Source: Hyphomicrobiales bacterium (GTDB lineage: Bacteria > Pseudomonadota > Alphaproteobacteria > Rhizobiales > Rhizobiaceae). From it: a DNA stretch of 64,000 nt. The notes below the pieces were generated by a model. The model was not told the origin of the DNA and did no database searches. It worked only from the letters and a program-made list of their open reading frames with translations. The position numbers were made by a program, and so were the translations under genes. Positions 23,931 through 33,053 of the stretch are shown piece by piece. The stretch covers positions 119,011-183,010 of the forward strand of contig UCKU01000015.1 in the NCBI GenBank assembly GCA_900473185.1. Reading direction: 5' to 3'. Position 1 is the stretch's first letter; every line of letters begins with the position of its first letter.

Positions 23931-26408
23931 TCAGAAAATCGAGCCGTAGTCATATGCCGGCGCATGCCTGTCAGGACTCCATTCCCGGGCCTCCTCCGGA
24001 TCGCCGCGAACATAAGCCGTCTTTTTCTCGCCGTCGCAGAAGCGGACGCCCTTGTCCCTCTTCTCGAAGCCGAGGCCGACCATCGCCGCGCGCATATGGG
24101 CGTGATGAAGCTTCGTCAGCTTATTGATGGTTTCCGGGCCGTCGAAACCGACCAGCTTCCAGGCATCCGTAGCCTTGATCTTCAGCGGACCTTCCGGAAT
24201 GCGCTCGCGGAGGATATCCAGCCACGGCCCGAAATCCGAGGATTCACGCGCGACACCAGCCGCGGCATTCCGCAATGCCTGACTATCCAGAGTCAGGTCC
24301 TCACCCGCCTCCTTCTCCGCAGCCTCCGCCCATAGCTGGTCTCGCACCGCCGCGATGCCCGAGGGATCAGCCACTGTGGCGCGGACGATCCAGAAGCGGC
24401 GGTTGCCGGTGGTGTCGGTCAGGTAGCGGCTTTCGTTGGTGGTGCCGAAGAGGATGAATTGCCGGGGGCGTTTGCTCGTGAAGCGGCCATAGGAGAGCCT
24501 GGCGCTATCTATCATCGTGGGGATGAAGGATTTGACGCGGTTGGTGTCGCGGCGGCTGAGGCCATCGAGTTCGGGCATTTCCAGGATCCAGTGGCCGGCG
24601 GTTTTTTCGATGGTCACTTTGGCATCGGCGCCGATTTCGAGCTGGTCGGTGAACCAGTCGCTGTCATGGCAGAGCGCCAGGATCGCCGAGGATTTGCCGA
24701 TGCCCTGGGGGCCCTCGACGACGAGCATGTGATCGAATTTGCAGCCCGGATGCCTGACGCGGCGAACGGCGGCGCAGAGGATCTTGCGGCCGAAAGCGCG
24801 GTTGAGCGGCGTGTCTTCAGCGCCGAAATAATCGACAAGCCAGGTGTCGATGCGCGGCTTTCGATCCCATTGAAGACGGGCGAGATAGTCGTGCACCGGA
24901 TGATAGGCCCGCCGCTCGCCGATCAGCACCAGCGCATCGAAAATGTTGTCCTTGGACGGCTCCCTGCCCTGGGCCGCGCAGGCGAGCTCGAAGCGAATTT
25001 CCGCCAGCCGCGCGTCGCTCATGGGAACGATGCTGCTGTTGCGATGGATCTCCAGTTCGCCCGAAAGCAGGTTGAGCTTGATGAACCATTGGCGATCGAC
25101 CAACCATTGTTCGAGTTCGATATCGAAGCGCTCGATGCCCATCAGGCGACCGAAGCGCCCTGGCACAGCCCCGGCAGGCGTGATTGCTGGCGTCGGCTCA
25201 TCGCCCTGGACGAACGCGCCCTCGACGACCTTGGCTGGGACCGGCGCGGGAAGCGCGCTTATGGAAGCCTGCACAGAAACTGCCCGCTTGAACGGCACGA
25301 TGCGCCCCTCCTCCATTGCATCAGCGGGCTCCGGCCTCCAGTCGCGAAGTGTGGCGGCCATGAAGGCGTCGAGCTCACCTTGCGTCCATCCGGCATCGAC
25401 GGCATCGGCGCAGTCCCAGCCGCGGCATGGGAAAAGGCCGGCCCGCCAATCGTCGAAATTGTAGCGCTCGATATCCGAAGCATCCCCCGCATCCGTGAAA
25501 CCGACAAGGCGCACATGCGCGCCAAGCGCGGTCAGGCGGGCGGCGATCTCATCGGCAGCCGACAGGCCCGGGGTGTCGAAATCCGGCCAGATCAGCACGT
25601 CGCGGCCCGAGAGCGGCGACCAGTCCGTGTGCTTTACGCCTTGTGTTCCGCCCGCCCAGGAGAGGACGGTTCGCGCTGATATCAGGTGCAGGCGATCGCG
25701 GCACTTCTCGCCCTCGACGATCACCACCTGGCCGTCGGTTCCGATCGTTTCCAGGCCGTAGAGCGGCCGTGGCTTCGGGAATGGGAAACGCGACCATGTC
25801 TCTCTGCCATCGGCCAAGCGAACGAACATGACCATCGGCGTTTCCTTAGCCCCGTCGGGGAGATCGTGGCGCAGGACATAGCCAAGGAGGGAGCCATCGG
25901 CACGACGATAGGGAAAGACCATCGACGGGGTGAGCGCGCCCCATTCGGAGCGCTCACCCTTGCGTTTCGGATTGTAAAGCCTGATACGCACGCCTGCCTG
26001 GAGCAAACCTGCCGGCGGCGGAACGGGCACGATCCCCTCATAGATATCGGGCGCCCGGACAGGCCGGGCAGGAACATCAGGCCTGATCGTGTCGCGGCCG
26101 CCGAGAATGCGGATCGCTTCCTGAAGATCGACGCCGCTCATCTCCTGCACGAAATCAAGGACATCGCCCTTCCTGCCGCAGCCGAAGCAATGGAAACGCT
26201 CGACGCCATCCTGGCCGACGAAGATCGTGAATGACGGCGTGTCCTCGGCGTGGAAGGGGCAGCAGGTTGCGAATTCATGCCCGTTTCGGGTGAGCTTGCA
26301 GCCGTATTGCGCTGCTGTCGAAGACAGGGACACATCACGGCGCAGGCTTTCGACATCACGAGAGACGCCCGTCCCCGACGACGGCGCGTATTGCGATATT
26401 CTATCCAT
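23931..26408 (-). CDS. Primase-helicase with CHC2 zinc finger, toprim and VapE-type ATPase domains
   Basis: 825 residues. The N-terminal CHC2 zinc finger is CPFH (Cys50, His53) with CFGC (Cys74, Cys77), followed by GRKGDVLDFV. The toprim fold has VEGEK (about 231-235) and the metal pair in WPDFDTPG (about 274-281). The C-terminal virulence-associated protein E-type P-loop domain has GPQGIGKSS (566-574), an acidic Walker B-like WILEMPELDGL (607-617), and the arginine-containing FGTTNESRYLTDTTGNRRFW. Such proteins prime and unwind DNA for phages, satellites and small integrative elements. The ribosome site before the ATG at 26408 is weak. The iteron array directly downstream is the likely target. 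Confidence 0.92.
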   Translation of the reverse strand: MDRISQYAPSSGTGVSRDVESLRRDVSLSSTAAQYGCKLTRNGHEFATCCPFHAEDTPSFTIFVGQDGVERFHCFGCGRKGDVLDFVQEMSGVDLQEAIRILGGRDTIRPDVPARPVRAPDIYEGIVPVPPPAGLLQAGVRIRLYNPKRKGERSEWGALTPSMVFPYRRADGSLLGYVLRHDLPDGAKETPMVMFVRLADGRETWSRFPFPKPRPLYGLETIGTDGQVVIVEGEKCRDRLHLISARTVLSWAGGTQGVKHTDWSPLSGRDVLIWPDFDTPGLSAADEIAARLTALGAHVRLVGFTDAGDASDIERYNFDDWRAGLFPCRGWDCADAVDAGWTQGELDAFMAATLRDWRPEPADAMEEGRIVPFKRAVSVQASISALPAPVPAKVVEGAFVQGDEPTPAITPAGAVPGRFGRLMGIERFDIELEQWLVDRQWFIKLNLLSGELEIHRNSSIVPMSDARLAEIRFELACAAQGREPSKDNIFDALVLIGERRAYHPVHDYLARLQWDRKPRIDTWLVDYFGAEDTPLNRAFGRKILCAAVRRVRHPGCKFDHMLVVEGPQGIGKSSAILALCHDSDWFTDQLEIGADAKVTIEKTAGHWILEMPELDGLSRRDTNRVKSFIPTMIDSARLSYGRFTSKRPRQFILFGTTNESRYLTDTTGNRRFWIVRATVADPSGIAAVRDQLWAEAAEKEAGEDLTLDSQALRNAAAGVARESSDFGPWLDILRERIPEGPLKIKATDAWKLVGFDGPETINKLTKLHHAHMRAAMVGLGFEKRDKGVRFCDGEKKTAYVRGDPEEAREWSPDRHAPAYDYGSIF

Positions 26409-26482
26409 CAGATATCCGCATGAAATATGGAAGCCGGCGGCTGGAGCTTTTCCGGCAAGACAAAGGCTTTCCGGATTACCGA

Positions 26483-26701
26483 TCAGGAGGCTTTTTGCCG
26501 GGGGGTGGCACGCTTGAGGGACATTTCGTCCATCCAGGCGCCGACTTCGTCGGACCGCCAGAAATTGTTTTTCGAAACCTGTATGGGGGCGGGAAACTTG
26601 CCGTCCCGCACCCAGCGCCAGAGCGTCACGTTGGAAACCGGGGCGATCTTCTGAACGTCGCTCGTGCTTAAAAGTGTGTAGGAGATTGCGCTGCCACTCA
26701 T
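26483..26701 (-). CDS. AlpA-family DNA-binding regulator
   Basis: 72 residues, a MerR-like winged helix of the AlpA/excisionase type: LLSTSDVQKIAPVSNVTLWRWVRDGKFPAPIQ, then NNFWRSDEVGAWMDE. AlpA proteins switch on excision or early genes of integrated elements. I choose the ATG at 26701 because AGAGGA lies six bases upstream; the ATG at 26707 abuts that ribosome site. It precedes the primase gene by 74 bases on the same strand, the usual regulator-then-primase order of satellites. Confidence 0.85.
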   Translation of the reverse strand: MSGSAISYTLLSTSDVQKIAPVSNVTLWRWVRDGKFPAPIQVSKNNFWRSDEVGAWMDEMSLKRATPRQKAS

Positions 26702-26827
26702 GCTCATTCCTCTATTTCTCAGATTAGAGGCAGAATGCGCGACGACGGTTGTTTATAATAAACGCGATGTATTTCAATGCGATGCGTCCGAGAATCGGAA
26801 CGACTGCTTGGGTAACGATCCCGGCAG

Positions 26828-27331
26828 TCACTGCCGCTGCAGATCGATGCGGCTCGTCACGACAGACCGGCCCGAGGCAAGGTCGCGATCGACAGTCTGC
26901 AGGCGAAGCCCGTTCTGCCCCAGCTTTTCGATCATCAATTTTGCGCTTCGGTCGCCATTGGTGATGTGAGCCCAGGTGACATTGAGATTGAGAGCATCGC
27001 CTTTCCTGCTGCCGACGAGCATGGAAGGCTGGCCCGAGGGTCCCGTATAGTTGCCGGTGTAGCGTTGACCGGCCGCCTTTACATTTGCCGAGAAGCTTCT
27101 GGTGATGATGGCGAGAGCGCGACAGCTGCCGTTCATGGAAACCGCGGAAGCACTCGCGCTGGATTTGAGATTGCACGAGACATTGACCTTCGTGCCGCCG
27201 ATCTTGGTCAGGACCATTCCGCCTCCATCCCAGTCGCCTGCCAGCGAGTTCAAGAAGTCGGCGTCGGCCGCATTCGCGTTGGCCGACAGACATGAAAGCG
27301 AGAGCAATGTTGCGATCAGAAGAGGACGCAT
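26828..27331 (-). CDS. Small exported protein, unknown function
   Basis: 167 residues with a clear Sec signal peptide (MRPLLIATLLSLSCLSANANA, cleavage before ADADF). The mature part begins FLNSLAGDWDGGGMV, like small lipocalin/THAP4-type barrel proteins that bind a ligand, and has two cysteines (CNLKSS, GSCRALA) that could form a disulfide. No catalytic motif is seen. It marks the return to chromosomal-type sequence right of the tRNA-Thr element. Confidence 0.7.
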   Translation of the reverse strand: MRPLLIATLLSLSCLSANANAADADFLNSLAGDWDGGGMVLTKIGGTKVNVSCNLKSSASASAVSMNGSCRALAIITRSFSANVKAAGQRYTGNYTGPSGQPSMLVGSRKGDALNLNVTWAHITNGDRSAKLMIEKLGQNGLRLQTVDRDLASGRSVVTSRIDLQRQ

Positions 27332-27408
27332 GAGAGCACCCAACGTTTCCCTGGGCTGACAACATCTGGCGTCAGAAATTGTTCCGCTGCTATCCTACGC
27401 TCAAGCCG

Positions 27409-28248
27409 TCACTCATGCCAGTGATCCGCCACCCATGGCGTCGGCAGGATATAGTGGCGAAGATAGCGGAAGGGTTGCTTGCCGTCGCGTTTGGAGACGT
27501 CGAAGACGCCCTTGATGTGGTCGAGCCTCGTTTCGGCCCGGCCTTTCGGGCCGAATTTTCCTTCGATGGCGTTCTGCGGGTGGAAGCCGCGCGGAAAGAG
27601 GACGACGCGGGCGCGGGATGGCAGGCGCGGAGCAAGGAAGTAGTTCAGCGGAAAGGCCCAGTGGCAATCCTGCCGGAAATGCAAAACCCAGCTGCGCGGG
27701 AAGAATTTCACGCCTCCGGGCGCATTGCGGGTGACGAAGCGCTGTTCATACTGATATTCATCGGCCACTTTCTGCGGGTTGGCCCTGAACTTTTCCTGCA
27801 GCGGCAGGAGCTTGCCGACCGGGAAGCGAAAGAGCGAGCTCTGGCCGAGCCTTTCGAAAGGCGTTGTCTGGTTGCGGGCCATGACGACATCATCAGGCCC
27901 TCCGACTTTGAAAAAGTCATCCAGAGAGGCGACGATAACAAGGTCGAGGTCCAGATAGAGGACCGGCCCGCTCAGGCTTCCGAGCTTCGGTCCCCAAAGC
28001 CTCGCCTTCGGCCAGATGCCCCTCGTATTGACGGGCATTTCGACATCCAGGGGCGGCAGGTCCTCGCACAGGATGCCGGGATGGAGATCGTCCCGGCAGT
28101 CGGTGAAACAGGTGAAGGTAAAGGGCGGCGTGATGTTGCGCGCCACCATCGCATAGAGCCGGTTGATGAAAGTCGGCCCGTATCTCGTACCCCAATTGAT
28201 GCAAATTACCTGTTTAACGCCGCCGCTCGCAGCCAAAACATGCGTCAT
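27409..28248 (-). CDS. Putative glycosyltransferase
   Basis: 279 residues. The N-terminal Rossmann-like block KQVICINWGTRYGPTFINRLYAMVARN, the phrase TFTCFTDCRDDLHPGI, and the metal-binding LYLDLDLVIVASLDDFF (a DxD motif near residue 90) are typical of family 8-like transferases that use a nucleotide-sugar. Later, FHPQNAIEGKFGPKG and PTPWVADHWHE are conserved-looking. It may act on surface polysaccharide, but no linked polysaccharide genes are seen. The ATG at 28248 is chosen since homologous sequence starts there; the frame extends upstream to 28413. Confidence 0.72.
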   Translation of the reverse strand: MTHVLAASGGVKQVICINWGTRYGPTFINRLYAMVARNITPPFTFTCFTDCRDDLHPGILCEDLPPLDVEMPVNTRGIWPKARLWGPKLGSLSGPVLYLDLDLVIVASLDDFFKVGGPDDVVMARNQTTPFERLGQSSLFRFPVGKLLPLQEKFRANPQKVADEYQYEQRFVTRNAPGGVKFFPRSWVLHFRQDCHWAFPLNYFLAPRLPSRARVVLFPRGFHPQNAIEGKFGPKGRAETRLDHIKGVFDVSKRDGKQPFRYLRHYILPTPWVADHWHE

Positions 28249-28633
28249 CTTAGCTCGCCATTTCCATGCCCGGATCCGGAACCCTTCGCATCCGCGATGG
28301 AGCGGTTCGCAGGCCTGCATCAGGTTTTCAGGTGGGAATAACCTGGCGGAAATGCAATCCTGACATCCGAGAGGCCTGGCCTGCCAGATCTCATTTTTCC
28401 GGCGGATACCCACCGAAACTTCCTTCGCAGAATGCCTTGTATTTGAAATTTGCGAGCGCCGGAAGCGGTTTAAAGCGTCGACACCAAAGAAAGCATATCA
28501 CTTGCGCTTTACCTGCTATCAGCAGGAGCATAAAAGACTGCCGACACCCCGCGTTGCACCTGCCCCACCAGCCGACACCCACCAGCCGACAGTGGTTTTC
28601 CCTTATCGCGGAGAAAGTCCCGAAAGGTTCATC
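28249..28633. other. Divergent intergenic region with a 14-bp tandem duplication
   Basis: About 385 bases between the glycosyltransferase and exporter genes. The only clear structure is a perfect tandem repeat, CCCACCAGCCGACA at 28564-28577 and 28578-28591, about 45 bases before the exporter start codon. I see no recognisable operator. Confidence 0.5.
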
Positions 28634-30127
28634 ATGTCCGCACCATCGAAGCAATCCAACCGCACGTTCGTCGTTGCCACGATCATGCTCGCGACCTTCA
28701 TGGTGGCGATCGAGGCCACGATCGTGGCGACCGCCATGCCGCGGATCGTCGGCCAGCTCGGCGGCTTCACCTATTACAGCTGGGTCTTTTCCGCCTTCCT
28801 GCTGGCGCAGTCGACGACGACGGTCATCTACGGCAAGCTTTCCGACATTTTTGGACGCAAGCCGGTGCTGATCGGCGGCATCCTCGTTTTCCTCGTCGGC
28901 TCGCTCTTCTGCGGACTTGCCTGGTCGATGGCCTCGCTCATCGTCTTCCGCCTGGTGCAGGGCCTTGGGGCCGGCGCGATCCAGCCGGTGACGATGACAA
29001 TCATCGGCGACCTGTTCAAGCTGGAGGAACGCGGCAAGGTACAGGGCGTGATGGCGACAGTTTGGGCGACCTCGGCGGTCGTCGGACCGCTCGCCGGCGG
29101 CATCATCGTCGATACGATCTCCTGGGCCTGGATCTTCTGGATCAACCTGCCGATCGGCATCTTCTCGATCATCGCATTCATGATGTTCCTGAAGGAGGAT
29201 GTGGCGCACAGGCAAGCCAAGATCGACTATCTCGGCGCCATCCTGTTTTCGATTTCGATCATCGCGCTGCTGACGATCCTGACGGAAACGGATGCGCCGC
29301 CCTGGGTCCTTCTCTCGCTTGCCGCCCTCTTCGTCGTGACCGGCATTCTCTTCGTGCTGCAGGAAAAGCGCACGCCGGAGCCCATCATTTCCATCGCGCT
29401 CTGGAGCCGGCGGCTCGTGGCAACCAGCAATGCCTGCATGCTGCTCGCCGGCATGGCGCTGATCGGCCTTTCGACGATCCTGCCGATGTATGTACAGGGC
29501 GTGCTCGGCCGCTCGCCAATCGTTGCCGGTTTCACGCTCACCATGCTCGTCGTCGGCTGGCCGCTATCGGTGATGCTGTCCAGCCGGTTCTTCAAGATGT
29601 TCGGCATTCGCAATACGTTGCGGGTCGGCAGCTTCATGTTTCCCTTCGGGGCCTTCTTCCTTCTGTTCCTCACGCCGGAAAGCCATCCGGCCGTTGCCGG
29701 CGCAGGCTCCTTCTTCATGGGCTTCGGCATGGGGCTCATCAACCTCACCAGCATTGCGCTGGTGCAGGACAGCGTGGAATGGTCGATGCGCGGAAGTGCG
29801 ACGGCCTCGATCATCTTTGCCCGCAGCCTCGGCAATACGCTGGGCGCCACCGTGCTCGGCGCCATCCTCAATGCCGGGATCAGTCACTATGCGACGGGGA
29901 ATGTGGCAAACCGCCTGCATCATGTCCTGAACGAGCCGACCGGGCTATCGGAGCTTGCGGGAGATCCGGCAGTGCGCGGCATCTTCGATGCGGCGCTGCA
30001 TTGGAGCTTCTGGGGTGTCGTTGTCGTGGCGGTGCTGACCTTTGCGACGACCTGGCTCATTCCGATCGGCCGTGGCGTGAAGACGGGGGGTGCGGGGAGT
30101 GCTGCGAGCGAGGCGGCGTCGCATTAG
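28634..30127 (+). CDS. MFS drug exporter, DHA2 (EmrB/QacA) type
   Basis: 497 residues with about 14 hydrophobic segments, the DHA2 layout. Seen motifs: FMVAIEATIVATAMPRI (family motif D1 in helix 1), GKLSDIFGRKPVL (motif A in loop 2-3), LVQGLGAGAIQP (motif B) and TVWATSAVVGPLAGGIIVDTISWAWIFWINLPIGI (motif C). It should export amphipathic toxic compounds using the proton gradient. No partner membrane-fusion gene or local regulator is adjacent, so the substrate is open. Confidence 0.9.
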   Translation: MSAPSKQSNRTFVVATIMLATFMVAIEATIVATAMPRIVGQLGGFTYYSWVFSAFLLAQSTTTVIYGKLSDIFGRKPVLIGGILVFLVGSLFCGLAWSMASLIVFRLVQGLGAGAIQPVTMTIIGDLFKLEERGKVQGVMATVWATSAVVGPLAGGIIVDTISWAWIFWINLPIGIFSIIAFMMFLKEDVAHRQAKIDYLGAILFSISIIALLTILTETDAPPWVLLSLAALFVVTGILFVLQEKRTPEPIISIALWSRRLVATSNACMLLAGMALIGLSTILPMYVQGVLGRSPIVAGFTLTMLVVGWPLSVMLSSRFFKMFGIRNTLRVGSFMFPFGAFFLLFLTPESHPAVAGAGSFFMGFGMGLINLTSIALVQDSVEWSMRGSATASIIFARSLGNTLGATVLGAILNAGISHYATGNVANRLHHVLNEPTGLSELAGDPAVRGIFDAALHWSFWGVVVVAVLTFATTWLIPIGRGVKTGGAGSAASEAASH

Positions 30128-30158
30128 AATAGACTGATCGGTTGGGATCGGTGGGTGT

Positions 30159-30282
30159 GGCCCCCTCATCCGACCCTTCGGGCCACCTTCTCCCCGCTGG
30201 GGAGAAGGTGATGCTGCGGCGTCTCGATTCCCCCCTTCGCCCCATCGGGGAGAAGGTGCCCGAAGGGGCGGATGAGGGGGCC
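30159..30282. repeat. RIME-like rhizobial intergenic palindrome
   Basis: GGCCCCCTCATCCG (30159-30172) and its inverted copy CGGATGAGGGGGCC (30269-30282) bound a mosaic with inner palindromes CCTTCTCCCC-GCT-GGGGAGAAGG and a second GGGGAGAAGGTG. This matches the Rhizobium-specific intergenic mosaic element in structure and wording. It lies between the exporter gene and the convergent GntR gene. Confidence 0.8.
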
Positions 30283-30335
30283 GCACGGCACACCCTTCAT
30301 GATCATCTTTCTGGATACCGACGTCTCCGCTTCGC

Positions 30336-31235
30336 TCAGGCACTTTCCGTAGCACTCTGCGGGAGGGACTGAAGCAGCGTCTGGCGGGCCGAGCGAAGGT
30401 GGATGCGACAGGCGGCCTCGATCCTTGCCTGATCGCGGGCTTCGAGCGCTGCGATATAATCGAGATGTTCGTGGATCGCGCGCTCGTTGCGTTGGCGGGC
30501 GGCCGCCTTGTTCCATTGATAGTGATAGTGGAAGATGATGGCGATCGCGTCGTAGAAATCGGCGATGAAGCGGTTCTTCGAGGCGCGGTGAATCAGCAGG
30601 TGAAAGCGCTCGTCAAGGGCCGAGAATTCCTTGAAGCGGTTGTTGATATCGGAGAGCACGGAAAGGTGCTCTTCCTTGATGGTCGCAAGATCGGACCAGG
30701 CGTGATGGTCGGCAGGTAGCCTGCCGAATTCGGCGGCCGAATGCAGCTCGAACATTTCGCGCACATCGGCAAGCTCCAGCGCAAATTCACGGGTAAAACC
30801 CTTCAGCGTCCAGTGGCTGTTCGGCCGTTTTTCGATGAGCCCGAAACGCGAGAAGCGGATCAGGAATTCGCGCACGCTGGTGGTACCCGTGCCGATCTCG
30901 CGGGCAAGTTCCAGCTCGTTGATCTGCATGCCGGGGGCTGCTTCATCCGAGAGGATGCGCTGCATGAAGCTGCGCTCGATGATGTCGTGCAGCGAATCCG
31001 TTTCCTCCGAGGGGAAGAAGTCGCGGTCAACAGGCTGGCGAAGGACGATCTTCTGGCGCTTGTTCCAGCGGATGATGCCCTCATCGCTGAGGCGGGTCAG
31101 GATGGCGCGCGCCGTGCTGCGGCTCACACCAAGCTGGGCGGCGATTTCCGGCTCGGAAGGCAGCGCCGTATCCGTGCGCAATGCTGCCGCATACCGGTTA
31201 TAGGCTTCCTTGAAGACCGTATTCTGCCTTGCCAT
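30336..31235 (-). CDS. GntR-type transcriptional regulator with two winged-helix domains
   Basis: 299 residues. The first winged helix (about 1-70) is a GntR domain: LPSEPEIAAQLGVSRSTARAILTRLSDEGII. A second HTH-like unit follows (about 95-140): INELELAREIGTGTTSVREFLIRFSRFGLIEKR. The C-terminal part is an FCD-type helical ligand domain with metal-binding-like histidines (DERFHLLIHRASKNRF, HLDYIAALEARD). It is divergent from the sugar-acid locus it probably represses; the shared palindromes before 31511 and 34741 are its likely operators. The ATG at 31235 starts MARQNTVFKEAYNRY. Confidence 0.85.
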   Translation of the reverse strand: MARQNTVFKEAYNRYAAALRTDTALPSEPEIAAQLGVSRSTARAILTRLSDEGIIRWNKRQKIVLRQPVDRDFFPSEETDSLHDIIERSFMQRILSDEAAPGMQINELELAREIGTGTTSVREFLIRFSRFGLIEKRPNSHWTLKGFTREFALELADVREMFELHSAAEFGRLPADHHAWSDLATIKEEHLSVLSDINNRFKEFSALDERFHLLIHRASKNRFIADFYDAIAIIFHYHYQWNKAAARQRNERAIHEHLDYIAALEARDQARIEAACRIHLRSARQTLLQSLPQSATESA

Positions 31236-31410
31236 CAGACCTTGCTTTCCGCCCAAGCGATACGGGCTTTCCGCCCGAGCGACACGGCGATGATACCCGC
31301 CCACCAGGAACGGGCACAGCCGGACCAGGAGCCTCTTCAAGCGACCTTTATCTTAGTTTTGGATCGCCTGCGGCCGTTTGCCTCCCTCGTCCACAGGATC
31401 AATATTCCCG

Positions 31411-31443
31411 TTGACTTGAAAATGTTTATTGTAGATAAAAAAC
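31411..31443 (+). promoter_or_regulatory. Promoter and operator of the dehydratase-AKR-fucU unit
   Basis: TTGACT (31411-31416) and GATAAA (31434-31439) are 17 bases apart. An operator-like sequence, AAATGTTT...GATAAAAA (31420-31443), overlaps the spacer and -10. The same sequence recurs at 34654-34677 with 20 of 24 positions alike, so one regulator probably controls both. Confidence 0.6.
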
Positions 31444-31510
31444 AAAAGCAATGCGCATTTGTCGATGTAACGGGCGTCTATGCAGCGGGCGTTTCGTCAG
31501 GGAGAAGAAA

Positions 31511-33013
31511 TTGGACAGACAACCTTGGATCATCCTGTCGGCCGGAGACAATGTCGCGGTCGCAACGGCGCAGATCGCCGAAGGATCTGATGTTGCGGGC
31601 GTGACGACGCGGCAGAAGATCGACCCCGGCCACAAGGTCGCCATAGCAGACATTCCGCTCGGTACGCCGGTCGTGAAATACGGCCAGGCGATCGGCCGCA
31701 CGACTGCGGATGTGAAGGCCGGCGATCACGTTCACAGCCATAATCTGCATTTCGAAAACGACCGCCTTGCAGCGACGACCAATTCCGCTCCTGAAGAAGC
31801 AAGTGCCGAGGACAGGGCGCGTACCTTCATGGGTTATCGCCGCGCCGACGGACGGGCGGCGACGCGCAATTATATCGGCATCATCGCCAGCGTGAACTGT
31901 TCCACCACGGTCTGTCGGGCGATTGCCGACGAGGCCAATCGCACCATCCTGCCGCATTATGACGGCATCGACGGCTTCGTGCCGATCGTTCATGACCAGG
32001 GCTGCGGCATGAGCTCGACGGGCGACGGCATGAATGTGCTGCACCGGACACTTGCCGGCTATACGCGCCATGTGAATTTCGGCGGCGTGCTGATGATCGG
32101 CCTCGGCTGCGAAGTCAACCAGCTGACGCTTTACGGCCAGAGCGGTGCCGGCGCCTCCAAGCGGCATTTCAACATTCAGGACGCCGGCGGCTCGCGGCGC
32201 GCAGTCGAGCGCGCCATGGGCATGCTGCGCGAAATCGCCGCCGATGTCGGCCGTGAAAAGCGTGTTCCGATGTCGATCGGCGAGATCATCATCGGTCTGC
32301 AATGCGGTGGTTCGGACGGTTTTTCGGGTATAACCGCCAATCCGGCGCTTGGTGTTGCAGCCGATCTCTTGGCAGCTGCCGGTGGTACGGCAATCCTTTC
32401 GGAAACCTCCGAGATTTACGGCGCGGAACATTTGCTGCGCAGCCGCGCCGTCAGTGATGATGTCGCCAAGAAGCTCGATGAGAAGATTGCCTGGTGGGAA
32501 GACTATGTCGCCCTGCATGGCGCCTCGCTCGACAACAATCCGTCTCCGGGCAACAAGCGCGGCGGGCTGACGACCATTCTCGAAAAGTCGCTCGGCGCCG
32601 TTGCCAAGGGTGGCCGCTCGCCGCTGACTGCTGTCTATGGCTATGCCGAGCGGGTCACCGCCCCCGGCCTCGTCTTCATGGACACGCCCGGTTACGATCC
32701 GGTTTCAGCCACCGGCCAGGTTGCCGGCGGGGCGAACATGATCGCCTTTACGACCGGCCGCGGCAGCTGCTTCGGCTGTCGTCCGGCGCCGTCGCTGAAG
32801 CTCGCCAGCAATTCGGCGCTCTTCACCTCGATGGAAGAGGACATGGACATCGATTGCGGCACGATCGTTACCGGTGACGCGACGATCAGCGGCAAGGGCC
32901 GCGAGATCTTCGAGCTGATCGTCGACACGGCCTCCGGCAAGAAGACGAAAAGTGAAATTTTCGGTTACGGCGATAACGAATTTGTTCCGTGGCATCTCGG
33001 CGCCACGCTCTAA
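31511..33013 (+). CDS. UxaA-family sugar-acid dehydratase
   Basis: 500 residues, the length of altronate dehydratase-type enzymes. The N-terminal SAF domain (1-85) includes KIDPGHKVAIADIPLGTPVVKYGQAIG and HVHSHNL; the catalytic part begins GYRRADGRAATRNYIGIIASVNCSTTVCRAIADE and contains HDQGCGMSSTGDGMN and GLQCGGSDGFSGITANP. Cysteines in these motifs bind the iron. The enzyme removes water from a hexonate or deoxyhexonate to a 2-keto-3-deoxy acid. The start is a TTG at 31511, with GGAGAAG just upstream. Together with the AKR and FucU genes it fits a fuconate-type dehydratase; altronate is the alternative. Confidence 0.83.
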   Translation: MDRQPWIILSAGDNVAVATAQIAEGSDVAGVTTRQKIDPGHKVAIADIPLGTPVVKYGQAIGRTTADVKAGDHVHSHNLHFENDRLAATTNSAPEEASAEDRARTFMGYRRADGRAATRNYIGIIASVNCSTTVCRAIADEANRTILPHYDGIDGFVPIVHDQGCGMSSTGDGMNVLHRTLAGYTRHVNFGGVLMIGLGCEVNQLTLYGQSGAGASKRHFNIQDAGGSRRAVERAMGMLREIAADVGREKRVPMSIGEIIIGLQCGGSDGFSGITANPALGVAADLLAAAGGTAILSETSEIYGAEHLLRSRAVSDDVAKKLDEKIAWWEDYVALHGASLDNNPSPGNKRGGLTTILEKSLGAVAKGGRSPLTAVYGYAERVTAPGLVFMDTPGYDPVSATGQVAGGANMIAFTTGRGSCFGCRPAPSLKLASNSALFTSMEEDMDIDCGTIVTGDATISGKGREIFELIVDTASGKKTKSEIFGYGDNEFVPWHLGATL

Positions 33014-33053
33014 ATATGACTTATTGATATCAAGGTCTTCACAAGGAGGAATG

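Larger units (their letters stand above)
22202..26707. mobile_element. tRNA-Thr integrated element, satellite-like remnant
   Basis: The stretch holds a cargo cassette (22219-23579) bounded by 16-bp direct repeats of the tRNA end. Next come an iteron array (23596-23867), a primase-helicase gene and an AlpA-type regulator gene. The content matches a small self-replicating satellite or plasmid-like element. No integrase, capsid or packaging gene is present, and no third copy of the 16-mer is seen to the right of 26707, so the right boundary is uncertain and the element may be decayed. Confidence 0.65.

Noticed and set aside
24459..25679. A 406-codon plus-strand frame within the element
   Set aside because: It is the shadow of the primase-helicase gene and has no coherent domain sequence.
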